NCBI RefSeq assembly: GCF_003119115.1
Contig: NZ_CP022367.1
Span: 1,167,001-1,231,000, forward strand
Length of the DNA: 64,000 nt
Direction of reading: 5' to 3'
DNA from: Azospirillum sp. TSH58
Lineage (GTDB): Bacteria > Pseudomonadota > Alphaproteobacteria > Azospirillales > Azospirillaceae
In this document: piece after piece, positions 1-10,700 of the stretch
Position numbering within the stretch: position 1 is the first letter of the stretch
How the letters are laid out: each line of letters starts with the position of its first letter
Made by a program: the position numbers and the translations under genes
Notes under the pieces: generated by a model
What the model was told of the DNA's origin: nothing
The model's input: only the letters and a program-made list of their open reading frames with translations
The model's database searches: none

Positions 1-43
1 GCATGGGGTGGGCCTCGGGCGGTCCGTGTCGGGGTGGAAATAA

Positions 44-161
44 CCCTCTCCCCCCTGGGGAGAGGGTGGCCCGGAGGGCCGGTGAGGGGGTTGCGCGTGG
101 CGGTGCATCCGGCACACGCGCAACCCCCTCACCCTGACCCTCTCCCCAGGGGGGAGAGGGG
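44..161. repeat. Modular palindromic intergenic repeat, copy R1
   Basis: The outer modules are self-complementary (CCCTCTCC...GGAGAGGG). The central arms GTGAGGGGGTTGCGCG and CGCGCAACCCCCTCAC are inverted around a short loop. The same modules recur at 15989-16166, 34139-34256 and 51834-52076, and as half copies at 25897-25919 and 43054-43076. This copy lies just past the stop codon of the HlyD gene, so it may end or stabilise the secretion-operon transcript. It resembles REP/BIME-type elements. No coding capacity is supported. Bases 1-43 hold nothing I recognise. Confidence 0.85.
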
Positions 162-185
162 AAACAGCGATCGGCGCGCGCATCC

Positions 186-1574
186 TCATTGCTCCTGCAT
201 CGCGTGCTGGAGGCCGTTGAGGACCGGCGAGAACACATAGTCGAGGATCGTGCGCCGCCCGGTCAGGATGCTGCAGGTCACGCGCACGCCGGGGAACAGC
301 TCGTAGGTCTTGCCGCCGTAGTCGAAGCGGGTCACCGGCAGCTCGACGCGGACCTTGTAGTAGGACTGCTTGTTGGCATCGAGCAGCGTGTCGGGGCTGA
401 TCGTCCGCACCCGCCCCTCGATGTGGCCGAAGCGGGAGGCGTCGCCGCCGGCCAGAGTCACCACCACCGGCTGGTCGGGGCGGACATAGCCGATGTCCTG
501 CACCGGCAGGCGGGCGTCCACCACCAGCTTGCCGTCGCGCGGCACCAGCTCCACCACCGTCTCGCCGGCCTTGACCACGGCGCCCTTGGTGGAGACGGCC
601 AGCGTCTTGACGATGCCGTCCATCGGCGCCCGCAGGCTGCTGCGGTCCAGGCTGTCCTGGTAGCGGGTCAGCCGCTGCGACAGCTCGTCGTGGTTGCGGC
701 GGGCCTCGTCGAGGGCGTTGCGACTCTCCTCCTCGTATTTGCGGCCGATCCACACCAGCTTGCTGCGCGCCTCGGCCAGCGCCGCCTCGGCCTGGGCGAG
801 GGTGGCGCGGTCCTCGGCGATGGCGCTGCTGACGCGGGCGTCGTCGCGCAGCAGCTCCAGATGCTTCATGCGGTTGGTGATCTCGCGCTTCAGCAGGGTC
901 TCGCTGATGGAGAGCTGCTCGCGGATCAGGCCCTGCGCCACTTGGGAGCCGCCGATGCGCGCCCGCACGGCGGCCACCTGCTGCTCGCGCTGGGCGATGT
1001 CCTGGCGCTGGATGTCGAGGTCGGAGGCCAGCCGGTCGCGGCGGGCGCGGAACAGGTCGCGGGTCTGCGCCACCAGATCGGGCCGCTCGCGCAGCAGCCG
1101 CTCGGGGAAGACGATGGCCTCGCGGCGCCCGACCTCCGCCTCCAGCCGCGCGGTGTCGGCGGACAGCGAGCCGAGACGGAGCTTCAACTCCTCCAGGTCG
1201 GCGCGGATTTTGGTCTGGTCCAGCTCGACCAACACCTGCCCCGCGGTGACCGAATCGCCTTCCTGCACCAGGATGTCGCGGACGATGCCGCCCTCGAAAT
1301 GCTGGACCGACTGGTTGTAGGACAGCGGCACCACGTCGCCGGGCGCGCTGCTGGAGACGTTCAGCTCGGCGATGGCCGCCCAGCCGAGTGCGGCGAGGAA
1401 GGCGGCGATGCCGACCGCGAACAGGCCGTCGCCGAAGCGGCTTTCGGTGTCCGTGGGCTGCGTTCCGATCAGGGCGGCCGGGAGGGCGGCCGGGATGCCC
1501 GTCGGGATGGGAGGCGTCGCGGACGGGGCCGGGCCGGCGGCGGGCTTGCGGGTCAGCAGGGGTAGCGGCTTCAT
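186..1574 (-). CDS. HlyD-family periplasmic adaptor of a type I secretion system
   Basis: This is a membrane fusion protein of 462 aa that links the inner-membrane ABC exporter to TolC. A proline-rich cytoplasmic N-terminus (about 1-46) is followed by one membrane segment (about 48-68). Then comes the biotinyl-lipoyl half motif FEGGIVRDILVQEGDSVTAG (about 93-112), a long coiled-coil hairpin (about 125-310) and the second lipoyl half with SLRAPMDGIVKTL (about 330). The C-terminal barrel ends in LQHAMQEQ. The start was chosen where its ATG overlaps the TGA of the ABC gene (ATGA), so it is translationally coupled. The longer open frame upstream is only read-through of the overlapping gene. It is the last gene of the exoprotein-TolC-ABC-HlyD operon. 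Confidence 0.93.
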   Translation of the reverse strand: MKPLPLLTRKPAAGPAPSATPPIPTGIPAALPAALIGTQPTDTESRFGDGLFAVGIAAFLAALGWAAIAELNVSSSAPGDVVPLSYNQSVQHFEGGIVRDILVQEGDSVTAGQVLVELDQTKIRADLEELKLRLGSLSADTARLEAEVGRREAIVFPERLLRERPDLVAQTRDLFRARRDRLASDLDIQRQDIAQREQQVAAVRARIGGSQVAQGLIREQLSISETLLKREITNRMKHLELLRDDARVSSAIAEDRATLAQAEAALAEARSKLVWIGRKYEEESRNALDEARRNHDELSQRLTRYQDSLDRSSLRAPMDGIVKTLAVSTKGAVVKAGETVVELVPRDGKLVVDARLPVQDIGYVRPDQPVVVTLAGGDASRFGHIEGRVRTISPDTLLDANKQSYYKVRVELPVTRFDYGGKTYELFPGVRVTCSILTGRRTILDYVFSPVLNGLQHAMQEQ

Positions 1575-3253
1575 GGCGTCACCAGCCCCGCCGCTTCGCG
1601 GGCGGCCACGGTGCTGTTCGGTTGATCGAGGTCGAGCACCAGGGAGGCGCCCTGGAGGATGCGCGGGTCGTGGGAGGCGATGATCACCGTGTGGCCGCTG
1701 CGCGCCAGCTCGATCAGCGTGCGGTAGACGGTGGCGGTGCCCTCGGAGTCCAGCCCGTCGGTCGGCTCGTCGAGCAGGATCAGCCGCCCGCCGACCGCCA
1801 GGGCGCGGGCCAGCGCCAGCCGGCGGCGATGGCCGGTCGGCAGCTCGTGGCCGAAGTTGCGCAGCGGCGTGTCGAGGCCCTGGGCGCAGTCGGCCACCGT
1901 GCGGTCGGCCCCGGCGCGGTGCAGGACGGCGTGAAGCTCCGTCTCCGACAGGCGCGGGTTGGCGAGCAGCAGGTTCTCGCGGATCGTGCGGTTGAGGAAC
2001 ACCGGCTCCTGCGGCAGCAGCCCGATCTGCTGGCGCCACCAGGAGGGGGCGAACTTGCGGATGTCCACCCCGTCGGCCAGCACGGCGCCTTCCTGCGGGT
2101 CGGCCAGACCGGCGATCAGGCGGATCAGCGTCGATTTGCCGGAGCCGTTGCGGCCCTTCAGCACCAGGATGTTGCCGGCGGGCACCGACAGGCTGAGGCG
2201 GCGCAGCAGCGGCGTGACGCCGCCCGGCGGGGTGAAGGTAAGGTCGCGCAGCTCCAGCGTGCCGGCGTAGCGGGGCAGGCTGGTGCCGCCGGTCGGCTCG
2301 ACCGCGGTGCGGGCGAACTGCTCCAGCCGGGCCTGCGCCTGCCGGGCCATCGCCAGGGACTCGCCGATCTGGGCCAGCCGGGTGAAGGGGGCCAGCGCGC
2401 GGCCGACCAGCAGGTTGATGCCGATCAGCGACCCGACATCCAGCTCGCCCCGCACCACCAGAACGGCGCCGGTGGCGATGACCGCCACACCCTGGAGCGC
2501 CTGGAGGCTCTGCGCCGCCGACTGGGCGCGGCCCTGGCGCATCGACATGCGCTCGCGGAACAGGCGCAGGGCTTTGGCCGCGCGCTGCCAGTCGCCGAGG
2601 AGCGGCTTGGCGCCGCCGAACAGGGCGACCGCGTCGCGCCCGACGATGGCGGTGGTGACCAGCCCCTGGGCGTCGGCGCCGGCCTGGGCGAGGTCGCGCC
2701 CGACCGCCCGCATGTCCGCCTGGGCCAGCAGCCCGGCGGCGATGGCCAGCAGCGTGAAGACGAGGCAGATCGCCGCCAGCGGCCAGGAGATCAGCGCCAC
2801 CACGAGGATGAAGCCGAGCGCGAAGGGCAGGTCGAACAGCGTCGCCAGATTGGCGGAGCCGAGCGCGGAATCGATCTGCTCCGGCGCCCGCAGCGCCTCC
2901 CGCCGCGTCGCGTCGCCCTCCGCCGATCCGGCGCCGCTGCGCGCGGTCATCAGGATGCCGAAGGCCCCGGTGGTCAGGCGCTCGTGCTCGGCGCGCCCGA
3001 TGCGCCCGGCGATGCCCAGCCGGACGTGGCGGAACAGATGCTCGAAGGCGATGGACAGGACGACGCCGACGGTCAGCGCCGCCAGCGTGGAGTCGACGCC
3101 GTGCGTCACGTACCGGTTCAGCACCAGCATCGTGTAGAAGGACGAGGCCAGCCCGAGCAGGTTCGCCGCCAGCGACGCCGCGAAGACGCGGGCGGTCAGC
3201 CGCAGGTTGGCGCGCAGCCGCAGCACCAGCAGACCGATGGCGCCGCCGCTCAT
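1571..3253 (-). CDS. Type I secretion ABC transporter (permease-ATPase)
   Basis: This half-transporter (560 aa) energises export of the neighbouring giant protein. The membrane domain covers about residues 15-300 and the nucleotide-binding domain about 330-545. Walker A is GRNGSGKST (367-375), the Q-loop is Q415, Walker B is LILLDE (491-496) and the H-loop is H528. The signature loop reads LPTGH (471-475) instead of the usual LSGGQ, a clear departure in a motif that contacts ATP. There is no N-terminal C39 peptidase domain, so the substrate is probably not a double-glycine leader peptide. Its start overlaps the tolC-like stop and its stop overlaps the hlyD-like start, both as ATGA. Confidence 0.92.
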   Translation of the reverse strand: MSGGAIGLLVLRLRANLRLTARVFAASLAANLLGLASSFYTMLVLNRYVTHGVDSTLAALTVGVVLSIAFEHLFRHVRLGIAGRIGRAEHERLTTGAFGILMTARSGAGSAEGDATRREALRAPEQIDSALGSANLATLFDLPFALGFILVVALISWPLAAICLVFTLLAIAAGLLAQADMRAVGRDLAQAGADAQGLVTTAIVGRDAVALFGGAKPLLGDWQRAAKALRLFRERMSMRQGRAQSAAQSLQALQGVAVIATGAVLVVRGELDVGSLIGINLLVGRALAPFTRLAQIGESLAMARQAQARLEQFARTAVEPTGGTSLPRYAGTLELRDLTFTPPGGVTPLLRRLSLSVPAGNILVLKGRNGSGKSTLIRLIAGLADPQEGAVLADGVDIRKFAPSWWRQQIGLLPQEPVFLNRTIRENLLLANPRLSETELHAVLHRAGADRTVADCAQGLDTPLRNFGHELPTGHRRRLALARALAVGGRLILLDEPTDGLDSEGTATVYRTLIELARSGHTVIIASHDPRILQGASLVLDLDQPNSTVAAREAAGLVTP

Positions 3254-4647
3254 CGCTGGTCTCCCGTACCGCGCCGGCCTGGATCGCGCCCGCCTTGGTC
3301 GCGGAAAGCGCCGCGGCCCATGGGGGCCAGCTTCGGCATCGGCTTGGTCTGGATGTCGGTGGCGTTCAGCCGGCCCATGGCGGCGAGCAGGCGGTAGCCG
3401 GCCAGCACCAGCTCCGTCTCCGCCGCCGCGGCGTCGCTGCGCGCGTTGATCAGCGTCGTCTCGCCCGACAGGATGTCGATCAGCGACCGCGTGCCCAGCT
3501 CGCGCTCCGACCGCGCCACGTCGAGGAAGCCGGCGGCGAGGCTCGCCTGATCGTTGAGGAGCTGCACCTGGGCGCGGGCGCTTTCCAGGCGGTTCCAGCT
3601 GTTGCGGACGGTCTCCAGCACCGTGCGCTCCTGGTCGGCCCAGGTGGCGTCGGCAGCCCGCAGGTCGGCCTCGGCCAGCCGGATGCTGTTGAGCGCGGTC
3701 AGGCCGGTGTTCAGCGAGAAGGTGACCTGGAGCTTGAACAGCAGCTCGTTCTGCCGCCCGGACTGGCCGGCGACGTCGCGCTTGATGTTGTGTTCCACGA
3801 AGCCGTCGATCCGCGGGTAGAGGGTGCGGCCGCGCACCGAGGTCACCGCCTCCTGCGCCGCCGCGGTGGTCAGGGCCAATTCCTGGAGGCGCGGGTTGTG
3901 GCGGCGCGCCTCCTCCACCGCCGCGTCCATCGAGACGGGCAGGCCGGCGCGCGTCATCGCCAGGACCTGGGCGTTGCTGACCTGGAAGGGGACATGGCCG
4001 AAGAAGGCCTGGAAGCGGCTCTGCGCGTTCTGCGTCGCCTCCTCCGCCGCGACGCGGCGCGCCTGGGCGCCGGCGAGCTGGCTCTTGGCCTGGAGAACAT
4101 CGGTGGAGAAGCCGAAGCCCTCCTGAAGCCGCACCTCCTCCAGCCCGGTCTGGCGGCGGATGTTGTCCTCGGACTGGCGCGCGAAGGCGAGCAGCTGGTG
4201 GGCGCGGACGAGGCCGGCGTAGGCGGTGAGGCCCTCCACCAGCAACTCCTGCCGGGTGCGTTCCACCGCGATGTCGGCGCGGACCAGCGTCACCTGGGCG
4301 CGCCGGATATCGGCGTTGGTCGCGTCGAAGTCCCAGATCAGCTGCGTCGCCCGCGCCGAAAACTGCGAGGCGTTCATGTCCGTGTTGGGCAGGCCGGCGG
4401 GCTTGGTCGTGCTTTCGCGTCCGCCGTTGGCCGACAGGCTCAGCGTCGGGAACCAGCCGCCGTGGCTGACCCGCAGGGCGTTGCGCGCCCCGTCGGCGGC
4501 GGCCTCCGCCCCGCGCAGGCGGTCGTGGGTCTCCGTCGCCTTGCCGATCAGCGCCACCACCTCGTCGCGCGGAGATGCAATCAAGGGTTGTGGCGCTCCG
4601 GTCAGGAGCGGAAGCGCAACCGTGGCGATAAGACAAAACTTGTGCAT
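3250..4647 (-). CDS. TolC-family outer membrane protein
   Basis: This is the outer-membrane channel of the type I exporter (465 aa). A hydrophobic signal peptide (about 1-24) precedes two TolC-type repeats of long alpha-helical hairpins with short beta segments. Typical phrases are QLIWDFDATNADIRRAQ (first repeat) and LNSIRLAEADLRAADA (second). The C-terminal tail is short and basic. The length is normal for the family. An AGGA ribosome-binding site lies just before the ATG, directly after the stem-loop at 4661-4697. It overlaps the ABC gene by four bases (ATGA). Its position right after the giant exoprotein gene suggests a dedicated channel, although TolC proteins can serve several pumps. 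Confidence 0.92.
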   Translation of the reverse strand: MHKFCLIATVALPLLTGAPQPLIASPRDEVVALIGKATETHDRLRGAEAAADGARNALRVSHGGWFPTLSLSANGGRESTTKPAGLPNTDMNASQFSARATQLIWDFDATNADIRRAQVTLVRADIAVERTRQELLVEGLTAYAGLVRAHQLLAFARQSEDNIRRQTGLEEVRLQEGFGFSTDVLQAKSQLAGAQARRVAAEEATQNAQSRFQAFFGHVPFQVSNAQVLAMTRAGLPVSMDAAVEEARRHNPRLQELALTTAAAQEAVTSVRGRTLYPRIDGFVEHNIKRDVAGQSGRQNELLFKLQVTFSLNTGLTALNSIRLAEADLRAADATWADQERTVLETVRNSWNRLESARAQVQLLNDQASLAAGFLDVARSERELGTRSLIDILSGETTLINARSDAAAAETELVLAGYRLLAAMGRLNATDIQTKPMPKLAPMGRGAFRDQGGRDPGRRGTGDQR

Positions 4648-4660
4648 GAGGGTCCTGGAG

Positions 4661-4697
4661 ATCGCCGCATGTCTTAAGCCGTTCGGCTTACGGCGAT
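4661..4697 (-). promoter_or_regulatory. Intercistronic stem-loop between exoprotein and tolC-like gene
   Basis: The outer stem ATCGCCG/CGGCGAT encloses an inner stem TAAGCCG-TT-CGGCTTA, which is perfectly complementary. It lies in the 135-bp AT-richer gap after the giant exoprotein stop, and its base is 13 nt before the tolC-like ATG. There is no clear U-tract. I infer an mRNA-processing, stability or partial-attenuation element that lets the exoprotein be made in excess over its exporter. A separate promoter for the exporter genes in the same gap cannot be excluded. Confidence 0.55.
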
Positions 4698-4782
4698 GAT
4701 GATCTTAGTCGAGAACTCTCATACTCATTTAGGACAAAACAGTATCCAAATACCTAAAAATGCGACGAATTCTGTCAGTCGC

Positions 4783-7700
4783 TCATGAATTTTCTGCGAC
4801 CGGCACAATCGTCGATGCATGGGTTGTGACGTGGTGTGTGTCCGCGGTGTGAAGCGCCATCGCCCAGTCTCCGGTGTGCGCATCCAGGCCGTTCTGCACA
4901 ACCGGAACGTTATCCGGCAGGCCCAGGCCGGAGGAGAGAAGCGCCGTGTAGTCGAAGCCTCCGTGATCGGCCTGCGGCGACGGCGACGGCGACGCGGCCA
5001 GCGGCTGGCTGTGCAGTTGCGCCGCGGCGGTGGCCTGCGCCTCGAAGGCGACGCCGGCCACCAGACGGCTGCCGCCATCGGCCATGGTCATGCTGGTGGT
5101 GCCGAGGATCTGGTTGCCGGCCAGCGTCGTGTCGGTCGGGGTCGCCGAGGTGGCGATGGAGAGGATTCCGGCCTCGGCCAGCGTGCGCAGTTCGCCCGGC
5201 TGGCTCACCCCGTCGCCGTCGGCGTCCTGCCAGACCTGGAGCGTGGCGAAGCTCTCGTCCGCGGCGTCGATGCGCCCGTCATGGTTGGTGTCGAGCGAGG
5301 CGAGCGCCTCCAGGCTGCTGTTGAAGCCTTTTCCGAAATGCTCCGACACCAGCTCGCGCCCGTCGTCGATTTGCCCGTTTTGGTTGTCGTCGCGGACCAG
5401 CAGGGCGTTGCCCTTGCCGACCCAGCCGGTCCGGTCGGCCACGCCGTCGCCGCTGACGTCGAACAGGACGCCGTCGGTCAGCGCCCGCAGGGCCAGCCCG
5501 TCGCCGGCCATGTCCAGGACGATGGGGTCGCTGGCGACGGTGGTCAGCTTGACGTTGTCGACGCGCAGGACCGGGTTGACGCTGTTGTCGCTGGTGTCGG
5601 AAGTGCCGAAGCCCAGCGACAGGGTGGTGTTGGCGGGGATCACCACGCTGAATGTGCCGCTGGCGCTCGCCTCCTTGGCGAGCAGCGTGACCACGCCGTT
5701 GACGCTGACGAAGGCGAAGTCGTGATAGCCGGGGTCGGAGAAGATGAAGGTCCAGTCGAAGGTCAGCGTCGTGTCCTTCGTCACCGTGACGGTGCTGGCC
5801 AGCTTCATCGCGTGGCCGAAGGACGGGACGGTCCCCGTCGCCGCGGCGATGGAGCCGTGGGCGATGCCGAGGAAGTCCTCGAGCTGCGTCGGCGTCCGCC
5901 CGCCCGCGGAGGTCAGGGTGCCCTCATGCCCGTCGCCGGTGGCACCCACGGTGGCGCCGCCGGTGTAGTTCCAGCCGGTCAGCCCCTTGTCGAAGGAGCC
6001 GTTGGGAATCAGCACGCCGGGATGCAGGGTGACGGTGTCCGTCGCGGCGGAGAAGGCGCTGCCGGCGCCGAGGGTGACGGCGACCTTGGAGCCGGCGCTG
6101 CCCGTCGTCTGGTCCCAGGCGCGGATGGTCAGGGCGCCGTTGACGGTGGCCGGCACCGCGGCGTTGGGCTGGAAGTAGAGCCGGTCGGTGGTGCGCAGCA
6201 GGAGGGCGGAATCGCTGTCGTTGACCGCGCCGACGAGGCTCCAGGTGGCGCCGTTGTCGGTGGAGAACCACCAGCGGCCATAGCTCTCGTTGGCGCCGGT
6301 CAGGGCGATGCCGGTGACGGCGCCCGCGTCGGCGTCGGTGACGTTCGCCGGGCCGCTGCCGTTCAGCCCGACCAGCTTGGACACCGCGAAGCCCACCGCG
6401 CCGGCGGTCGGGGCGGCCAGGGCCTCCGCCGCCACGGTGACGTCGAGGTTGGTGTCGATCAGGACGGGGGAGGCGTTCGGCGGCGCCACGGTGACGCCGA
6501 TGGTGGCGGTCGCGGTCAGCGGCCCGCCGGCCCCGCCGTTGCCGAGATCGTTCACGACGATCCGGATGGCGTCGGCGCCGGTGTAGGAACTGGCCGTGTA
6601 GAGGAGCCCGTTGGCGGCGCCGAGCAGCCCGTTGATGGTGGCGAGCGTCGCGCGGATGGTGACGCTGTCCGTTCCGTTGCCGGTGACGACGGCGTCCCAC
6701 CCGGCACTGGCCAGGGTCAGCGTGCCGTGGCCGGCGGTCAGCGTGACCAGCATCGGCAGCGCGCCGGCGTCGACGTCGGACACCGACAGGCCGGTGACCG
6801 CCACCGCCACGCCCTTCACCGTCGCCAGCGCCGTCGTGCCGGCGGTGATCTGCGGCGCGTCGTTGACGGGGGTGACGGTTCCGGTGAGGGCGATGGTGTC
6901 GGCGCTGTAGACGGTGCTGCCGCCGACGCCGGCCGTCAGGTCCACGCGGCCGCCGGTGACGACGGGCGCGCCGCCGTCCTCGATCAGGCGGACGGTCAGG
7001 GCCGGGGTGGTGCCGTTCCAGTCGGCGGCGGGAACGAAGCGCAGTATCGCGCTGGCGGCGACGACCAGTGCCGCCCCCTCCGCCACCGCGCCCATGGTGA
7101 TCCAGGCGGAGCCGGACCAGTATTGCCAGACGCCCTGCCCGGCGGTCGCCGCGTTGCCGACGATGGCGACACCGGCGAAGCCGTTGGCGGCGGAGCCGCC
7201 CGCAACGGCGTCCGCGGGATCGGAGAACAAATGGCCAAACAGGGCGGTGACGCTGGTGCCCGTCGGGTTGACGGTGTCCTCGGCGATGGTCGGCAGGGTC
7301 GCCGTCGTGCCCGTCGCCACCGGGGCGTCGTTGACGGGAGCGACGGTGCCGGTCAGGGCGATGGTCCCGGCGCTGAAGCGGGTGTCCCCGCCGACGCTCG
7401 TCGCGTCGATCCGTTCGCCGCTGGCGACCGGACCCTGCGACGTGTCGACCAGCCGGACGGTCAGGGCCGGGGTGGTGCCGTTCCAGTTGGCGGCGGGAAC
7501 GAAGCGCAGCGCCGTGTTCGCCGCCAGCAGCAGGCCGTTGCCGCCGCCGACCGCGCCGATGTCGGCCCAGCCGCCGCCGGTCCAGTACTGCCACGCCCCT
7601 TGCGCCGCGGTGGCGGCATTGCCGATCACCACCACGCCGGCCAGCGTGTCGGCCGCCGACCCGCCGCTCACCGCGTCGGCGGCGTCGGAGAACAGGTGAC

Positions 7701-10700
7701 CGAACAGGCTGGAGACGCTGGCGCCCGCCGGGTTGGCGGTGTCCTCGGCGACGGTCGGCAGGGTGGCCGCCGTGCCGGTGGCGACGGGAGCGTCGTTGAC
7801 GGGGGTGACCGAGGTGGTCAGGGCGACGGTGCCGGCGCTGTAGCGGCTGTCGCCGCCCACGCTCGCCAGGACGACCCGCCCGCCGCTGGTCACGGCCCCT
7901 TGGGAATCGTCGACCAGCCGGACGGTCAGGGCCGGCGTCGTGCCGTTCCAGTTGGCGGCGGGAACGAAGCGCAACGCCGTGTTGGCGGACAGCAGCAGGG
8001 CGTTGCCGTCCGAAGCCGCCCCCACGGCGGCCCAGCCCGTGCCGGTCCAGTATTGCCAGACGCCTTGCGCGGTCACGGCGTTGCCGACGATGGCGATGCC
8101 GGCGAAACTGTTGGCGGCGGAACCGCCAGCCACGGCGTCCGCCGGGTCGGAGAACAGGTGGGCGAACAGGCTGGTGACCGTGGCGCCCGCCGGGTTGGCG
8201 GTGTCTTCCGCGATCGTCGGCAGGGTGGCAGTCGTTCCGGTGACGACCGGCGCGTCGTTGACTGGCGTGACGGTGCCGGTCAGGGCGATGGTGCCGGCGC
8301 TGTAGACGGTGCTGCCCCCGACGCCACTGGTCAGGTCCACCCGCCCGCCGGTGACCAGTGGCGCACCGCCATCCTCGACCAGCCGGACGATCAGGGCCGG
8401 GGTGGTGCCGTTCCAGTTGGCGGCGGGAACGAAGCGCAGCGCCGTGTTCGCGGCCAGCAGTAGCCCGTTGGCGTCGCTCGCCGCGCCGACATTGGCCCAG
8501 GCCGTGCCGGTCCAGTACTGCCACGTTCCTTGCGCCGCGGTGGCGGCGTTGCCGACCACCACCACGCCGGCGAAGCCGTTGGCCGCCGACCCGCCGCTCA
8601 CCGCGTCGGCGGCGTCGGAGAACAGATGGCCGAAGAGGGCGGTGACGGTGGTGCCCGTGGGGTTGGCGGTGTCCTCTGCGATGGTCGGCAGAGTGGCCGT
8701 GTCGCCCGTCGCCACGGGGGCGTCGTTGACCGCGCCGACCGTCGTGGTCAGGGCGATGGTGCCCAGGCTGTAGCGGCTGTCGCCACCAGCACCGGTCGCG
8801 TCCGCCCGTTCGCCGCTGATGACCGGTCCTTGCGAATCGTCGATCAGCCGGACGGTCAGAGCCGGCGTCGTGCCGTTCCAGTTTGCGGCGGGCAGGAAGC
8901 GCAGCTTGGCGTCGGCGGCCAGCAGCAGGGCGTTGCCGTCCGACACCGCGCCCACGGCGGTCCAGCCCGTGCCCGTCCAATATTGCCAGACGCCTTGCGA
9001 CGTCGCCGCGTTGCCGACGATGGCGATGCCGGCGAAGGTGTTGGCGGCGGACCCGCCGCTCACCACGTCCGCCGGGTCGGAGAACAGGTGGGCGAACAGG
9101 CTGGTGACCGTAGCGCCCGCCGGGTTGGTGGCGTCCTCCGCGATGGACGGCAGGAGAGCGGTCGTTCCGGTGGCGACCGGCGCGTCGTTGACCGGGGTGA
9201 CGGTGCCGGTCAGGGCGATGGTGCCGGCGCTGTAGACGGTGCTGCCGCCGACGCCGCCGGTCAGGTCCACCCGCCCGCCGGTGACCAGCGGCGCGCCACC
9301 GTCCTCGACCAGCCGGACGGTCAGGGCGGGCGTGGTGCCGTTCCAGTTGGCGGCGGGAACGAAGCGCAGCGCCGTGTTCGCGGCCAGCAGCAGCCCGTTG
9401 GCGTCGCTCGCCGCGCCGACATTGGCCCAGGCCGTGCCGGTCCAGTACTGCCACGTTCCTTGCGCCGCGGTGGCGGCGTTGCCGACCACCACCACGCCGG
9501 CGAAGCCGTTGGCCGCCGCCCCGCCGCCCACCGCGTCGGCGGCGTCGGAGAACAGATGGCCGAAGAGTGTGGTGACGGTGGTGCCCGCCGGGTTGGCGGT
9601 GTCCTCCGCGATGGTCGGCAGGGTGGCCGTCGTGCCGGTGGCGACGGGCGCGTCGTTGACCGCGCTGACCGCGGTGGTCAGGGCGATGGTGCCGAGGCTG
9701 TAGCGGCTGTCGCCGCCCGCAACGGTCGCGTCCGCCCGCTCTCCGCTGGTGACCAGCCCTTGCGAGTCGTCGATCAACCGCACCGTCAGGCTCGGCGGCA
9801 CGCCGTTCCAGTCGGCGGCGGGCAGGAAGCGCAGCTTGGCGTCGGCGGACAGCAGCAGGGCGTTGCCGTCCGACACCGACCCAACGGCAATCCAGGCGGT
9901 GCCGGTCCAATACTGCCATTGCCCCTGGGCGGCGTCGGCCGGGTTGGCAACCACCGCCACGCCGGCGAAGCCGTTGCCGGCGGAGCCGAACACCGCGTCG
10001 GTGGGGTCGGAGAACAGCCCGCCGAACAGCGACGCCACGCTGGCGCCCGCCGGATCGGCGCTGTCCTCCGCGATGGCGGCCAGCAGCGCCTGAGGGCCGG
10101 TCGCCACCGGGGCGCCGTTCACCGCTGTCACCTCCAGCGCCAGCGGGGCGACGTCCGCCGACAGCGGGGTGGTTCCGCCGACGCCGGTCAGCGTGAACAG
10201 CCGGTGCTCGGCGCCGCTGAACCCGTCGGCCCATTCGCTGTTCACCGCCCGCAGACCGAGCGACGGGGCGGTGCCGTTCCAGTTGGCGGCCGGTACGAAG
10301 CGCAGCAGGGCGCTGTCCGGAAGGACGAGGGCCGCTTCGTCGCCGACCGCGCCCACCGCCAGCCACGCGCCGCCATCCACGCTGTACTGCCAGACGCCGA
10401 ACGGGGAGTCCGGGTTCGCCACCACGGCAACGCCGATCACATGGCTGCCGGCCTCGCCGGGCCAAAACATCGCCTCGATCAGATGGAAGACGGCGAAACC
10501 GGCCGGGGCCGCGGTGCCCTCGGCGATCGCCAGGGTCTTCGCGAAGGCCGCCGCGTCGAAGCTGGCCGCGAGGGTGGGCGCCGCGACCGGCGGCACCGTG
10601 GGGATGGCCGGCGGCGCCACGGTCGTGGGCAGCGCGTTGGCCGCGCTTTCGATGGCACGAGCCACCTGCTGCTGGATCTGCGCGGCGACGGCGAAGGGGT

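Noticed and set aside
44..161. Possible insertion-sequence remnants at the palindromic repeats
   Set aside because: No transposase fragments or target-site duplications were visible. The structure and recurrence fit a REP/BIME-like family better.
1388..3397. 669-aa plus-strand frame opposite the HlyD and ABC genes
   Set aside because: Composition is that of an antisense shadow, with no recognisable domain or start signal.
6850..10520. Possible CRISPR-like or satellite array
   Set aside because: The ~465-bp units are long, translated in frame without stops, and encode a conserved protein module. There are no short direct repeats with unique spacers.
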